Shown: positions 44,672 through 53,243 of the stretch, piece by piece
How positions within the stretch are numbered: position 1 is the first letter of the stretch
How the letters are laid out: each line of letters opens with the position of its first letter
From: SVEL01 sp045123575
GTDB lineage: Bacteria > Bacillota > Clostridia > Lachnospirales > Lachnospiraceae
Direction: 5' to 3'
Assembly (NCBI GenBank): GCA_045123575.1
Contig: JBGVKG010000017.1
Span: 17,235-81,234 of the forward strand
Length of the DNA: 64,000 nt
Notes under the pieces: generated by a model
What the model was told of the DNA's origin: nothing
Seen by the model: the letters and a program-made list of their open reading frames with translations, nothing else
The model's database searches: none
Made by a program: the position numbers and the translations under genes

Positions 44672-46066
44672 TTAAAATGTCTTTATCTCAGCATTATTAG
44701 CCATATACTCTTCGTTTATAGCTATAACCTTCTTCATAGCCTCCATACCAGGTGCTCCTATAGTCATACGTTTCTCCACGCATGTCTTAAGACTGATAGC
44801 CTCGTATATATCCTGCTCAAATACAGGGCTGATAGCCTTATATTCCTCTAAAGTCATATCATCGAGAGCGATGTCCTTTTCTATACAGAAAAGTACAAGC
44901 TGTCCTACTATACCGTGTGCATCTCTAAATGGAACGCCCTTACCTACTAGGTAATCTGCTGCATCTGTAGCATTAGTGAAGCCGTTCTTTGCACTAGACT
45001 CCATATTGTTCTTATTAAACGACATAGTATCTATCATACCTGTGAAGAGTGATATACAACCCTTTGTAGTATCTATAGCATCAAAAGTCATCTCCTTATC
45101 CTCCTGCATATCCTTATTATACGCAAGTGGTAAGCCCTTCATAGTTGTGAGAAGTGACATAAGTGCGCCATATACACGACCTGTCTTGCCCCTAACAAGC
45201 TCTGCTATATCAGGGTTCTTCTTCTGTGGCATAATACTACTACCTGTGCTATAAGCATCATCTAATTCAACAAAGCGATACTCATTACTGTTCCAGATGA
45301 TTATCTCCTCTGAGAAACGGCTAAGGTGCATCATTATAGTAGACATTGCACTTAAAAACTCTATAAGGTAATCTCTGTCTGATACAGAATCCATACTATT
45401 TAATGTAGGTCCTTCAAAGCCTAAAAGTGATGCTGTAAGCTCTCTATCCAGTGGATATGTAGTACCTGCAAGTGCGCCTGAACCGATAGGACTATAGTTC
45501 ATTCTCTTATATATGTCCTTAAGTCTGTCTCTATCTCTTTTGAACATCTCGAAATACGCACCAAAATGATGAGCAAGTGTTATAGGCTGCGCCTTCTGAA
45601 GGTGTGTGAAGCCTGGCATAAATGTATCTACATTCTCCTTCATTATACGGAGGATAACCTCTAAAAGTTTCTTCAACAGCTGGTCTACCTCTACAACCTC
45701 ATCTCTTGTGTAAAGCTTCATATCTAAAGCAACCTGATCATTTCTACTTCTACCTGTGTGAAGCTTCTTGCCTGGCTCACCTATTCTCTCGATAAGATTT
45801 GCCTCTACAAATGAGTGAATATCCTCATGTTCCTCTGTTATCTCAAGCTTACCTGACTCTATATCAGCCAGTATGCCCTTTAAACCTTCTATGATTACTC
45901 TTGTATCATCCTCTGTTATGATACCCACTGTTCCAAGCTGTGTTACATGGGCTATGCTTCCCTCTATGTCCTGCTTATAGAACTTCTGGTCAAATGATAT
46001 TGACGCATTAAAATTGTGAACTAACTGATTCTCTTCCTTTGTGAATCTTCCGCCCCAAAGTTTCAT
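44672..46066 (-). CDS. argH: Argininosuccinate lyase
   Basis: 464 residues, full length. It cleaves argininosuccinate to arginine and fumarate, the last step of arginine synthesis. The N-terminus MKLWGGRFTKEENQLVHNFN, GRSRNDQVALDMKLYTRDE, and the fumarase/aspartase signature GSSIMPQKKNPDIAELVRGK containing the catalytic Ser loop are intact. GGAGG precedes the ATG. argG is not adjacent, so the arginine genes are scattered. It lies after the hydrogenase gene with a 28-base gap, perhaps co-transcribed. Confidence 0.96.
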   Translation of the reverse strand: MKLWGGRFTKEENQLVHNFNASISFDQKFYKQDIEGSIAHVTQLGTVGIITEDDTRVIIEGLKGILADIESGKLEITEEHEDIHSFVEANLIERIGEPGKKLHTGRSRNDQVALDMKLYTRDEVVEVDQLLKKLLEVILRIMKENVDTFMPGFTHLQKAQPITLAHHFGAYFEMFKRDRDRLKDIYKRMNYSPIGSGALAGTTYPLDRELTASLLGFEGPTLNSMDSVSDRDYLIEFLSAMSTIMMHLSRFSEEIIIWNSNEYRFVELDDAYSTGSSIMPQKKNPDIAELVRGKTGRVYGALMSLLTTMKGLPLAYNKDMQEDKEMTFDAIDTTKGCISLFTGMIDTMSFNKNNMESSAKNGFTNATDAADYLVGKGVPFRDAHGIVGQLVLFCIEKDIALDDMTLEEYKAISPVFEQDIYEAISLKTCVEKRMTIGAPGMEAMKKVIAINEEYMANNAEIKTF

Positions 46067-46094
46067 GATATATTTCCTCCATTATCTATTTTCT

Positions 46095-47612
46095 TTAATT
46101 AACAGCATCTGTATTCATGCTCTCATCTGGCAACTTCTTCTCAGCCTGTCCCTTAAACTTAGCAAGTTCCTTAGCTGCCTGTGGTATAGCAATATTTGTT
46201 CCAGCACCTGCTATACAGCCACCTGGACAAGCCATTCCCTCAATAAGACATCCATTAAGTCTGCCTGCCTTAGCCTGAAGTAACACCTTCTTACACTCAG
46301 TAAGACCCTCTGCGTGCTCAATATGCACTGGCACTCCTGGATGATTTTCCTCTACATAAGATTTGATAGCGTCTGCAACACCACCTGCCACACCATAGCC
46401 TCTACCAGCCGCTGTAGCATCCTTCATCTCATCCATAGCTTTTATCTCATCAAGAAGAATACCCTTCGCCTCAAACATACCTGTAAGCTCTTCAAATGTT
46501 ATAACGAAATCAACATCCGAACGAACTGTTCTACGGCTAGCCTCAAGCTTCTTAGAAGCACATGGGCCTATAAATACAACCGATGCATCTGGATGCTCCT
46601 TCTTTATAATACGTGCTGTTGCCACCATAGGTGTCAGCTCGTTACTTATCTTATCTATAGTCTCTGGGAAGAGATTCTTCGCCATAACAGACCACGATGG
46701 ACAACAAGATGTAAGTGCAAAAGATTGCTTTCCACTAGCTACCTCGTGTACATAATGCTCTGCCTCTGCCATACAGCCTAAGTCTGCTCCTATAGCTGTC
46801 TCATATACGTCTGCAAAACCAAGCTCCTTTAGTGCTGTCTTAAACATATCAGGTGTTACCTTAAGACCAAACTGACCTACAAAAGCTGGTGCCACCTGTG
46901 CAATAATCTTTCTTCCTGACTGCATCGCTCTAATAAGCTGGAACACCTGAGACTTATCTGCAATAGCACCAAACGGACAGCTAACCATACACTGACCACA
47001 TGATACACACATATCATTGTCTATTACAGCACGTCCAACTCTATCATTCTTTATGGCATTTACACCACAAGCAGCCTTACATGGGCGCTCCTTGTGACAT
47101 ATAGCATCATATGGACATACAGATTTACATTTTCCACACTTTATACACTTTTCTTTATCTATAACTGACTTTCCCTTGACCATAGATATGGCTCCTACCG
47201 GACACACACTATGACATGGATGCGCTAAACATCCCATACAAGAGTCTGTTATCTCATATTCATTTTCCGGACACGCATTACATGCTGATGGAATAACCTG
47301 CATAAGAGGTGGCTCATAATATTTTTCATCAATATCGCTTTCCTCAAGGCCCTGTGTCAAATGTCCTGGACGCTCTCTATCCTCTGGTCTTAAGCTCATA
47401 CCCATAGCCAGTCGAATACGCTCTCTTGTAATAGAACGCTCTCTATAAACGCTTTCCCAATATATAGACTCATCATAATCAACTATCTTATATGGTAAAG
47501 CCTCCATATCATCCTTTAAATTAGTCGAATTGTACGCAAGGTTAGCAACCTCCTTGAATACTCTTCTTCTTCGCTGTCTTACAGGTGTGTCGATACCTCT
47601 CATTCCACTCAT
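46095..47612 (-). CDS. Monomeric [FeFe] hydrogenase, group B-like, with ferredoxin-type clusters
   Basis: 505 residues. An N-terminal region of about 100 residues precedes Cys-rich 4Fe-4S segments (CMGCLAHPCHSVCP, CIKCGKCKSVCP, CKAACGVNAI, CVSCGQCMVSCP). The H-cluster motifs are TSCCPSW (about 302), GPCASKKLE (about 350) and MACPGGCIAGAG (about 459), with all four cluster-binding Cys. The second motif has Gly-Pro instead of Met-Pro, and the third ends AGAG rather than AGGG, as in group B enzymes of Clostridia. It would evolve H2 from reduced ferredoxin or sense redox state. No maturases are in the window. Confidence 0.9.
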   Translation of the reverse strand: MSGMRGIDTPVRQRRRRVFKEVANLAYNSTNLKDDMEALPYKIVDYDESIYWESVYRERSITRERIRLAMGMSLRPEDRERPGHLTQGLEESDIDEKYYEPPLMQVIPSACNACPENEYEITDSCMGCLAHPCHSVCPVGAISMVKGKSVIDKEKCIKCGKCKSVCPYDAICHKERPCKAACGVNAIKNDRVGRAVIDNDMCVSCGQCMVSCPFGAIADKSQVFQLIRAMQSGRKIIAQVAPAFVGQFGLKVTPDMFKTALKELGFADVYETAIGADLGCMAEAEHYVHEVASGKQSFALTSCCPSWSVMAKNLFPETIDKISNELTPMVATARIIKKEHPDASVVFIGPCASKKLEASRRTVRSDVDFVITFEELTGMFEAKGILLDEIKAMDEMKDATAAGRGYGVAGGVADAIKSYVEENHPGVPVHIEHAEGLTECKKVLLQAKAGRLNGCLIEGMACPGGCIAGAGTNIAIPQAAKELAKFKGQAEKKLPDESMNTDAVN

Positions 47613-47799
47613 AAGAATTCCTCATCTTTCTCTTTATAGTCACTATATTTTACAATTGCGTAAAACATATTTAAACGCATAAATATACACTTTATATTAA
47701 ACCCCAAAACACAAACAAAATCAAGCTATATATTTTTTCTTATGCAAATAATTATCATTATGCGAATTAGCTAAATTACATATAATGAATTTTTATTCT

Positions 47800-48330
47800 C
47801 AAATCTGTCTATACTCCTGAACAACACGACTGTCTGTACATATTTTTCAATGCATTGAGAGGTTGCATAATTTCCCTTACGCGCTCTACTTGAAACAAAG
47901 CGCCCGACAAATCGCAGTTGCATAGCAACTACGATTAATTGTGCAATATCGAGGCAGACAACCAGCCAAGATGTTTGTATGGTGAGTACAGCTGTTTCGA
48001 TTTTCTATTTTCATTCGCCCCACCTCACAAAATGCCTATTACAAGTAGCCTGCCTGCACAACTCAGTCGCTTGCCCTATAAAGGGGCAAGCTCCATCAAA
48101 CAGGTTCGGCAGGCTGCTTTATTTGTGAGGTGGGGCGATGAAAACTTCACGAAAATCTGCAATGCTGTACTCATCCATGCAAATCATCCTTGGCTAGGTT
48201 GTTCTGACCTATAGTGCATCACGGGCTAATAAGCTTGTTTCAAGAGAGCACTTAGGGGAATTTGCGTTCTCGGAAAAAGCACTGAATAATATGTATAGAT
48301 AACCTGTTGTTAGGAGTGGTAATGAGTAAT
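47800..48330 (+). ncRNA. Copy B of the palindromic structured element (possible large ncRNA)
   Basis: A non-coding segment of about 530 bp homologous to 32111-32623 in inverse orientation. Nested stems read TCCTGAACAACA/TGTTGTTAGGA (outermost), AGCCAAG/CTTGGCT, TGAGTACAGC/GCTGTACTCA (47983-47992 with 48164-48173), a long CGCCCCACCTCACAAA/TTTGTGAGGTGGGGCG stem, AGCCTGCC/GGCAGGCT and apical GCTTGCC/GGCAAGC. Two 20-base stretches are identical in both copies: CTGTTTCGATTTTCTATTTT and ACGAAAATCTGCAATGCTGT. A TATAAT at 47781-47786 with a weak -35 could start it. It lies between the divergent hydrogenase and lipoprotein genes. Confidence 0.6.
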
Positions 48331-48400
48331 TTGTCATAAAAATCGAGTATAACTAGTTATGAGTTTCGGATAATGAGAATTATGTGTAAAATAAAAAGCA

Positions 48401-48429
48401 TTGAAAAGATAAAGCAGTTGTATTATAAT
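48401..48429 (+). promoter_or_regulatory. Promoter of the 189-residue lipoprotein gene
   Basis: TTGAAA (48401-48406), 17 bases, perfect TATAAT (48424-48429), about 30 bases before the start codon. Confidence 0.75.
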
Positions 48430-48461
48430 GGGGGGGTATCAGTTGTGCTCACAGGAGGAAA

Positions 48462-49031
48462 ATGATGAAGAAGTTATTATTAATGCTTGCGTTAGTGATT
48501 AGTATGGTTGCAGCGACTGCATGCGGTGCTAAAACAGATGATGCAGGAGAAAGTTTCAATAATATGAATTCTGAAAAGGAATCAAAAGAGGATAAAAAGG
48601 AGCCTATACGTTGGGAGTTTAAATGGTCTGTACCAGAAGGATTTTTGTCTGAGGATGGAGAACTTTATGTAACAGATGATTATCCAACCGACACATCAAA
48701 TATTACTTATACACATAGTGAAAATGATAGCATGGGTATTAATTTTACATCTAAGAAGTTCGAAGAATTAATGGAGGATACATTCTCAAAGCTTGGAATG
48801 GAAATAGATGTTGTAGTTGATAAGTTTGAAGAAATTGAAAAGAGCGGATGCAAAGGTCTTTCAATAGAAAGCCATTATTCAATGGGTGAAGTAGAGCTTA
48901 TTCAGATACAATATGTATTCCAGTTGGGCGAAGAGATACATACTGTATGTTATACTGCAGTTGGTGATACATGGCTTGATAAGTTTGTCGAGAGCGCTAA
49001 GAGTATAACAATTACACCTATATACGAATAA
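48462..49031 (+). CDS. Small lipoprotein of unknown function
   Basis: 189 residues. The signal peptide ends in a lipobox (ATACGAK), so Cys about 21 would be lipidated and the protein held outside the membrane. A short Lys/Glu-rich linker precedes a globular domain of about 130 residues with no family I recognise. AGGAGG is three bases from the first ATG and six from the second (48465), so the second is the better start. It has its own promoter and a perfect terminator. Confidence 0.8.
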   Translation: MMKKLLLMLALVISMVAATACGAKTDDAGESFNNMNSEKESKEDKKEPIRWEFKWSVPEGFLSEDGELYVTDDYPTDTSNITYTHSENDSMGINFTSKKFEELMEDTFSKLGMEIDVVVDKFEEIEKSGCKGLSIESHYSMGEVELIQIQYVFQLGEEIHTVCYTAVGDTWLDKFVESAKSITITPIYE

Positions 49032-49039
49032 GATTTATA

Positions 49040-49067
49040 AAAAGGGCAATGAATTCATTGCCCTTTT
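49040..49067 (+). terminator. Bidirectional terminator
   Basis: AAAAGGGCAATGAA and TTCATTGCCCTTTT form a perfect 14-base palindrome immediately after the lipoprotein gene. Confidence 0.85.
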
Positions 49068-49089
49068 GAAGTAAGAAAAGGGTACAGAT

Positions 49090-50490
49090 ATGAAGTTAAG
49101 TAAGATTGTAAGAATTGTTAATATGGGTGTAGCCTTTCTTGTGCTTGCATTTTTTATGAGTGCATGTGTGTCTAAAGGCAAGGTTGACAAGGACAGAGCG
49201 ACTTCAGATACAAGAGATAAGGTGGAGGTCGAAAGTTCTAGAGAACAGTTCATCGAGGATGAAACTACTACCAAGGTATTGGAGGAAGGGCCTACAGCGT
49301 CAGTATTGCCTAATGATGCTACTACGCAACCACCAACATCGACAAAAGAAAATACAAAACCTACTCAGACAACAAATAAAACTAATACAACAGAAAAACA
49401 GACAACGACAGTAATACATACAGAAGATAAGACAACTATAGAGGAAACGACTACAGAAGAGGAGACAACTACGCAAACTCCACCTACCGTAGAGTCATTT
49501 TATATGACAAAGACTGAATTTGACATTACAGATATGTCATATATGAGTCTTGGATTTTATATTAAGAATAATCCTGGAAATATAGAATGGGTGTCTAAGG
49601 ACTCAACAGTGGCACAGATAATTGATGATGAACTTATAGGAATTAACACTGGAACTACGACTATAACAGGAACAGTTGGTGAAAATTCTGTTACTATATC
49701 AGTGAATGTAGAGCCGTTATATGAATATGAGGAAGAAAGACCACAGTACATATTTATGTCGTCTGAACGTATCTATTTGTTTATGGAAAGTGTAGATGTG
49801 GAATCTGAATACAAAGAATCTTTAATGACAGATTTGGAAAAGATTTTAGATGAGATAGAAAAAGTAACAGGATATTCTTACACTAAGATAAGTGATAATG
49901 TGGAGCATGATGATACAAGAACTAAGATTGTTATACAGGCCATAGGGACAGACGAAGTGTATGTGTCTACCGACGAGTTAGTTATAGATGTAGCTTCTAT
50001 GGATTTTGAACAAAATGGTATTTATAATATAGTATCGGAACTGCTAGGTATGGTGTTACTAAGAAATAGTGTGGATGTAGGTGCTGCTATAAATGAGGGA
50101 TACAAAGAATACCAGCAATCCCAGGTGTGTCATATATTTGAGTATGATGTAATATATGATGCGTCAAATATTCACCAGGAACAATTAAAAGTTATGGATG
50201 AACTAACTGTAGATAATATAGTAGATAAGCTGTTGTATCCTGAAAATAATACACTTAGCTACTATTTTGTAAGATATATAGCGGAGAATTATGGTAACGA
50301 CAAAATAAAGAAATTGGCTGATGCTATAACTATAAAAGCAGTGGAATTATATGAAAGCGTTCTGGCAGGACAGGCAAGCTTGTTCACGGAAGAAGAGATA
50401 TTGCATATCATTGAGGAGAATACTTCATTAGAAATAATGGATGATTTTTATGATTACATAATAAGTATAAGAGAAATGGAGAGCTTATAA
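49090..50490 (+). CDS. Lipoprotein with Thr-rich stalk, Big2-like domain and inactive peptidase-like domain
   Basis: 466 residues. Lipobox FMSACVSK (Cys about 26), a Thr/Glu-rich stalk (about 40-135), an Ig-like Big2-type domain (about 137-215, with IEWVSKDSTVAQIIDDELIG then NTGTTTITGTVG), and a C-terminal helical domain. In that domain IVSELLGMVLLRNS and INEGYKEYQQ align with the HELxH and LxEGLAEY blocks of gluzincin metallopeptidases, but both zinc His residues are absent, so it should be inactive. YYFVRYIAENYGNDKIKKL also fits that fold. A surface-anchored binding protein is a reasonable guess. Confidence 0.72.
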   Translation: MKLSKIVRIVNMGVAFLVLAFFMSACVSKGKVDKDRATSDTRDKVEVESSREQFIEDETTTKVLEEGPTASVLPNDATTQPPTSTKENTKPTQTTNKTNTTEKQTTTVIHTEDKTTIEETTTEEETTTQTPPTVESFYMTKTEFDITDMSYMSLGFYIKNNPGNIEWVSKDSTVAQIIDDELIGINTGTTTITGTVGENSVTISVNVEPLYEYEEERPQYIFMSSERIYLFMESVDVESEYKESLMTDLEKILDEIEKVTGYSYTKISDNVEHDDTRTKIVIQAIGTDEVYVSTDELVIDVASMDFEQNGIYNIVSELLGMVLLRNSVDVGAAINEGYKEYQQSQVCHIFEYDVIYDASNIHQEQLKVMDELTVDNIVDKLLYPENNTLSYYFVRYIAENYGNDKIKKLADAITIKAVELYESVLAGQASLFTEEEILHIIEENTSLEIMDDFYDYIISIREMESL

Positions 50491-50505
50491 AGCTCTCCAT
50501 TTGTA
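50476..50505 (+). terminator. Terminator overlapping the stop codon
   Basis: ATGGAGAGCTT and AAGCTCTCCAT pair across the TAA stop, followed by TTTG. Confidence 0.6.
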
Positions 50506-50514
50506 TAGATAAGG

Positions 50515-50808
50515 CTAGTCCTCTATCTTCTCATATCTGTTCCATATTTTATCTGCACCACATACATGCTTAGAACCATCGGCGTCTAAGATGATATAAT
50601 CGCCTTCACCGATGAATGTGTATCCTCTGCGGTTCTTAATGTATGGGCAGACAATATTTCCACTTTCGTTTGTAATCTTAATTAAAAAATCGGTTACGAT
50701 CCAACCCTGGGTAAGGAGCTTTGTCCAAGTTTCAAAACCATCTTCAAGACCCTTGCCTGGTTCGTATTTTACAACCTCTGATTCTAAACAAATTCTTTTG
50801 CACTTCAT
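50515..50808 (-). CDS. Hypothetical protein, 97 residues
   Basis: I do not recognise the family. A small soluble protein with no signal peptide or TM segment and a beta-rich look (GWIVTDFLIKITNESG, YTFIGEGDYIILDADGSK). It has three Cys near the N-terminus, the middle and the C-terminus. GGAGG is positioned just upstream of the ATG at 50808. It sits alone between a convergent lipoprotein gene and an esterase gene. Confidence 0.65.
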   Translation of the reverse strand: MKCKRICLESEVVKYEPGKGLEDGFETWTKLLTQGWIVTDFLIKITNESGNIVCPYIKNRRGYTFIGEGDYIILDADGSKHVCGADKIWNRYEKIED

Positions 50809-50948
50809 AATGAGTTCCTCCTATCTGTCATTTATACGATTAATTGTACACGTTACCTTTTATTCACTTACATTATAACATACAAATAGGGTATTTGAAA
50901 ATAAAAAAATTGCAAAATTATAATAAAATATAATAAAAACAGTCAATT

Positions 50949-51707
50949 TTAGTATAAAGGCAATAATTTCATTATAATTGGAACTTGTTTAGCCCAAGAA
51001 GCTTCATTATGGTTGCCACCTGGTATGATACGCAGTGTTGTAGATACGTTTTTCTCAACAAGCAATTTTGTTGCATCTAGTAATATACCCATATTATCTT
51101 GGTGATGATGAAGCTCTTTTGAACCATAGTCCATATAGATGCAGGTTTCTTGGTTAATCTTTGAATCTGCAATTAACTTTATGACCTCGTTAGGAGATAT
51201 CCATAGGCTAGGTGAAAGGCATAAGGCATAACTAAAAAATCTGTTGTAAAAAGTTGCGCCATAAAATGACATTAATCCACCTAGAGAAGAACCACATATA
51301 AATGTATGTTTTCTATCTTTGTAAGTTCTAAGCTCTTTATCTACAGCAGGCTTTAAGGTTTTTGTAAGCCAGTCCATATATATTTTACCTTGTGCTTTAA
51401 AAGAACCCATTGGTTCGTATGTGAAATCAAATGGGCTATATTCGGATAAACGAGCATTGCCATCATGATTACATTCTATAGCTATGATTATCAAATCTAA
51501 AGGATTATTGATTAAATAGTCCGACATACCCCATGAGGTGCCATATGTCGAATCGCTATCAAAGAATACATTGTGACCATCAAACATATACATAACTGGA
51601 TAACGTTTATCAGTCTGCTTGTTATAGTCGTCTGGTAGATATATATAGCCCTTTCTAGTTAAATTACCTGTCAAAGGTGGAATAGCTATATCGAATTTCT
51701 TTATCAT
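50949..51707 (-). CDS. Alpha/beta-hydrolase, esterase D/IroE-like family
   Basis: 252 residues. The fold is shown by YLPDDYNKQTDKRYPVMYMF at the N-terminus, the nucleophile elbow CGSSLGGLMSFYGA (Ser about residue 138), and a C-terminal catalytic His in IPGGNHNEASWAKQVP. Relatives include siderophore esterases, feruloyl esterases and S-formylglutathione hydrolase. No signal peptide, so it acts in the cytoplasm. No siderophore or xylan genes are nearby, so the substrate stays open. GGAGG precedes the start. Confidence 0.83.
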   Translation of the reverse strand: MIKKFDIAIPPLTGNLTRKGYIYLPDDYNKQTDKRYPVMYMFDGHNVFFDSDSTYGTSWGMSDYLINNPLDLIIIAIECNHDGNARLSEYSPFDFTYEPMGSFKAQGKIYMDWLTKTLKPAVDKELRTYKDRKHTFICGSSLGGLMSFYGATFYNRFFSYALCLSPSLWISPNEVIKLIADSKINQETCIYMDYGSKELHHHQDNMGILLDATKLLVEKNVSTTLRIIPGGNHNEASWAKQVPIIMKLLPLY

Positions 51708-51796
51708 AGAACCTCCTTTCTATTGTCACAAAAATATTACTTAAAGTATATGGTTAATGTAAGTAATTTGTCAATGGGAGACATTTTTAAAATATG

Positions 51797-51825
51797 TTGA
51801 AGATAAGATGGAATAGTGGTAAAAT
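51797..51825 (+). promoter_or_regulatory. Candidate promoter of trkAH
   Basis: TTGAAG (51797-51802), 17 bases, TAAAAT (51820-51825), about 45 bases before trkA. Confidence 0.5.
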
Positions 51826-51870
51826 TATAAAGAATATGTATATTATTAAGCAATTAGGAGATTTGTAAAA

Positions 51871-53226
51871 ATGAAGATAATTGTAGTAGGCTGTGGTAAG
51901 GTTGGATATGCATTGGCAGAGCAACTTGACAAAGAAGGACATGATATAACAGTTATAGATAAGGATGACAAGAAACTAGAGAAGATATCATCTACTATGG
52001 ATGTGTACTGTATCAATGGAAATGGAGCTAGCCATAATGTTCAGATGGAGGCAGGCATCAAAGATGCAGATTTGCTTATATCTATGACGGATAGTGATGA
52101 AGTGAATATGCTTTGCTGTCTTATTGCTAAGAAGGCTGGTAATTGCCAGACTATTGCACGTATTAGAAAACCAGAATATTTTGAAGAAGTTAGTTTCTTG
52201 AAAGATGAATTAGGTTTATCTATGGCTATTAATCCTGAGCAGACTGCAGCAGCTGAAATGTCAAGACTTATTCAGTATCCAAAGGCTCTTGAGGTGGAGA
52301 CATTTGTTAAGGGTCGAGTTACTATGATAAAGGTTGTTATAGCTGAAAAGTCTCCTTTGGACGGAGTTGTCTTAAAGGATATGGGCAAAGTGGTAAGTAA
52401 TAGAGTGCTTGTATGTATCGTTAAGCGTGGAAATGACGTTGTGATACCAGATGGTAATTTTATGTTACAGGCAGGAGATGCTGTATCACTTATATTGCCG
52501 GTAGAGGAATCCACAGCATTCTTTAAGAAGATGGGCATAAAAACACCTCCGATTAAGTCGGTAATGATAGCTGGTGGTGGAACTACATCATATTATCTTG
52601 CAAAACAGCTCAATAAGACAGGAGTTAAGGTTAAGATAATAGATGAGAAGTTGGAAAGATGTGAGGAACTCAGTGAATTATTACCAGATGCTACAATTAT
52701 TAATGGCTGGTGTATAGATAAGAACTTATTATTATCAGAAGGCATCAAAGACACGGATGCTATGATAGCGTTAACATCACTTGATGAAGAAAATATTATG
52801 CTTACACTTTATGCAAAGGCTATAGCTGATTGTAAAACTATGACATTAGTTGATAAGATTACTTTCCAGGAAGTAATGGACAATATGGATTTAGACACAG
52901 TTATATCTGTGAAGAATCTTACAACTGCAGCTATAGTAAGATATGTTAGAGCTATGCAGAATTCATATGGAAGCAATGTGCAGACTCTTCATAGATTGGC
53001 AGAGGGCAAAGTTGAGGCGTTGGAGTTTAGAGTTAGAGATAAGGCAAAAGTTATCGGCAAGACTTTATATGAATTGCAGTTAAAGAAAAATCTGCTGGTA
53101 TGCTGTATATCTAGAAAAGGAAAGATAATAACACCGTCTGGACGTGATGAATTGATGCCTGGTGATGGAGTAGTGGTAGTAACTACAAATATGGGTCTAG
53201 ACGATATAGACGATATTTTAGCATAG
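51871..53226 (+). CDS. trkA: Trk potassium uptake regulator TrkA
   Basis: 451 residues with two RCK repeats. The first Rossmann unit starts IIVVGCGKVGYALAEQL with the dinucleotide-binding GxGxxG and ends VIDKDDKKLE. The second is VMIAGGGTTSYYLAKQL, whose Gly pattern is weaker (GGGTTS). Each is followed by an RCK_C domain. The protein binds NAD(H) or nucleotides and gates the TrkH channel from the cytoplasmic side. AGGAG precedes the ATG. trkH begins 17 bases after the stop; the two form an operon. Confidence 0.95.
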   Translation: MKIIVVGCGKVGYALAEQLDKEGHDITVIDKDDKKLEKISSTMDVYCINGNGASHNVQMEAGIKDADLLISMTDSDEVNMLCCLIAKKAGNCQTIARIRKPEYFEEVSFLKDELGLSMAINPEQTAAAEMSRLIQYPKALEVETFVKGRVTMIKVVIAEKSPLDGVVLKDMGKVVSNRVLVCIVKRGNDVVIPDGNFMLQAGDAVSLILPVEESTAFFKKMGIKTPPIKSVMIAGGGTTSYYLAKQLNKTGVKVKIIDEKLERCEELSELLPDATIINGWCIDKNLLLSEGIKDTDAMIALTSLDEENIMLTLYAKAIADCKTMTLVDKITFQEVMDNMDLDTVISVKNLTTAAIVRYVRAMQNSYGSNVQTLHRLAEGKVEALEFRVRDKAKVIGKTLYELQLKKNLLVCCISRKGKIITPSGRDELMPGDGVVVVTTNMGLDDIDDILA

Positions 53227-53243
53227 TATATGGGAGCAATTAT

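Noticed and set aside
47939..48214. 91-residue plus-strand ORF inside element B
   Set aside because: The homologous copy A has no matching frame, and conservation follows paired stems rather than codons.
47800..48330. Group II intron
   Set aside because: No domain V-like hairpin, no reverse transcriptase and no exon disruption; the element is a symmetric rod.
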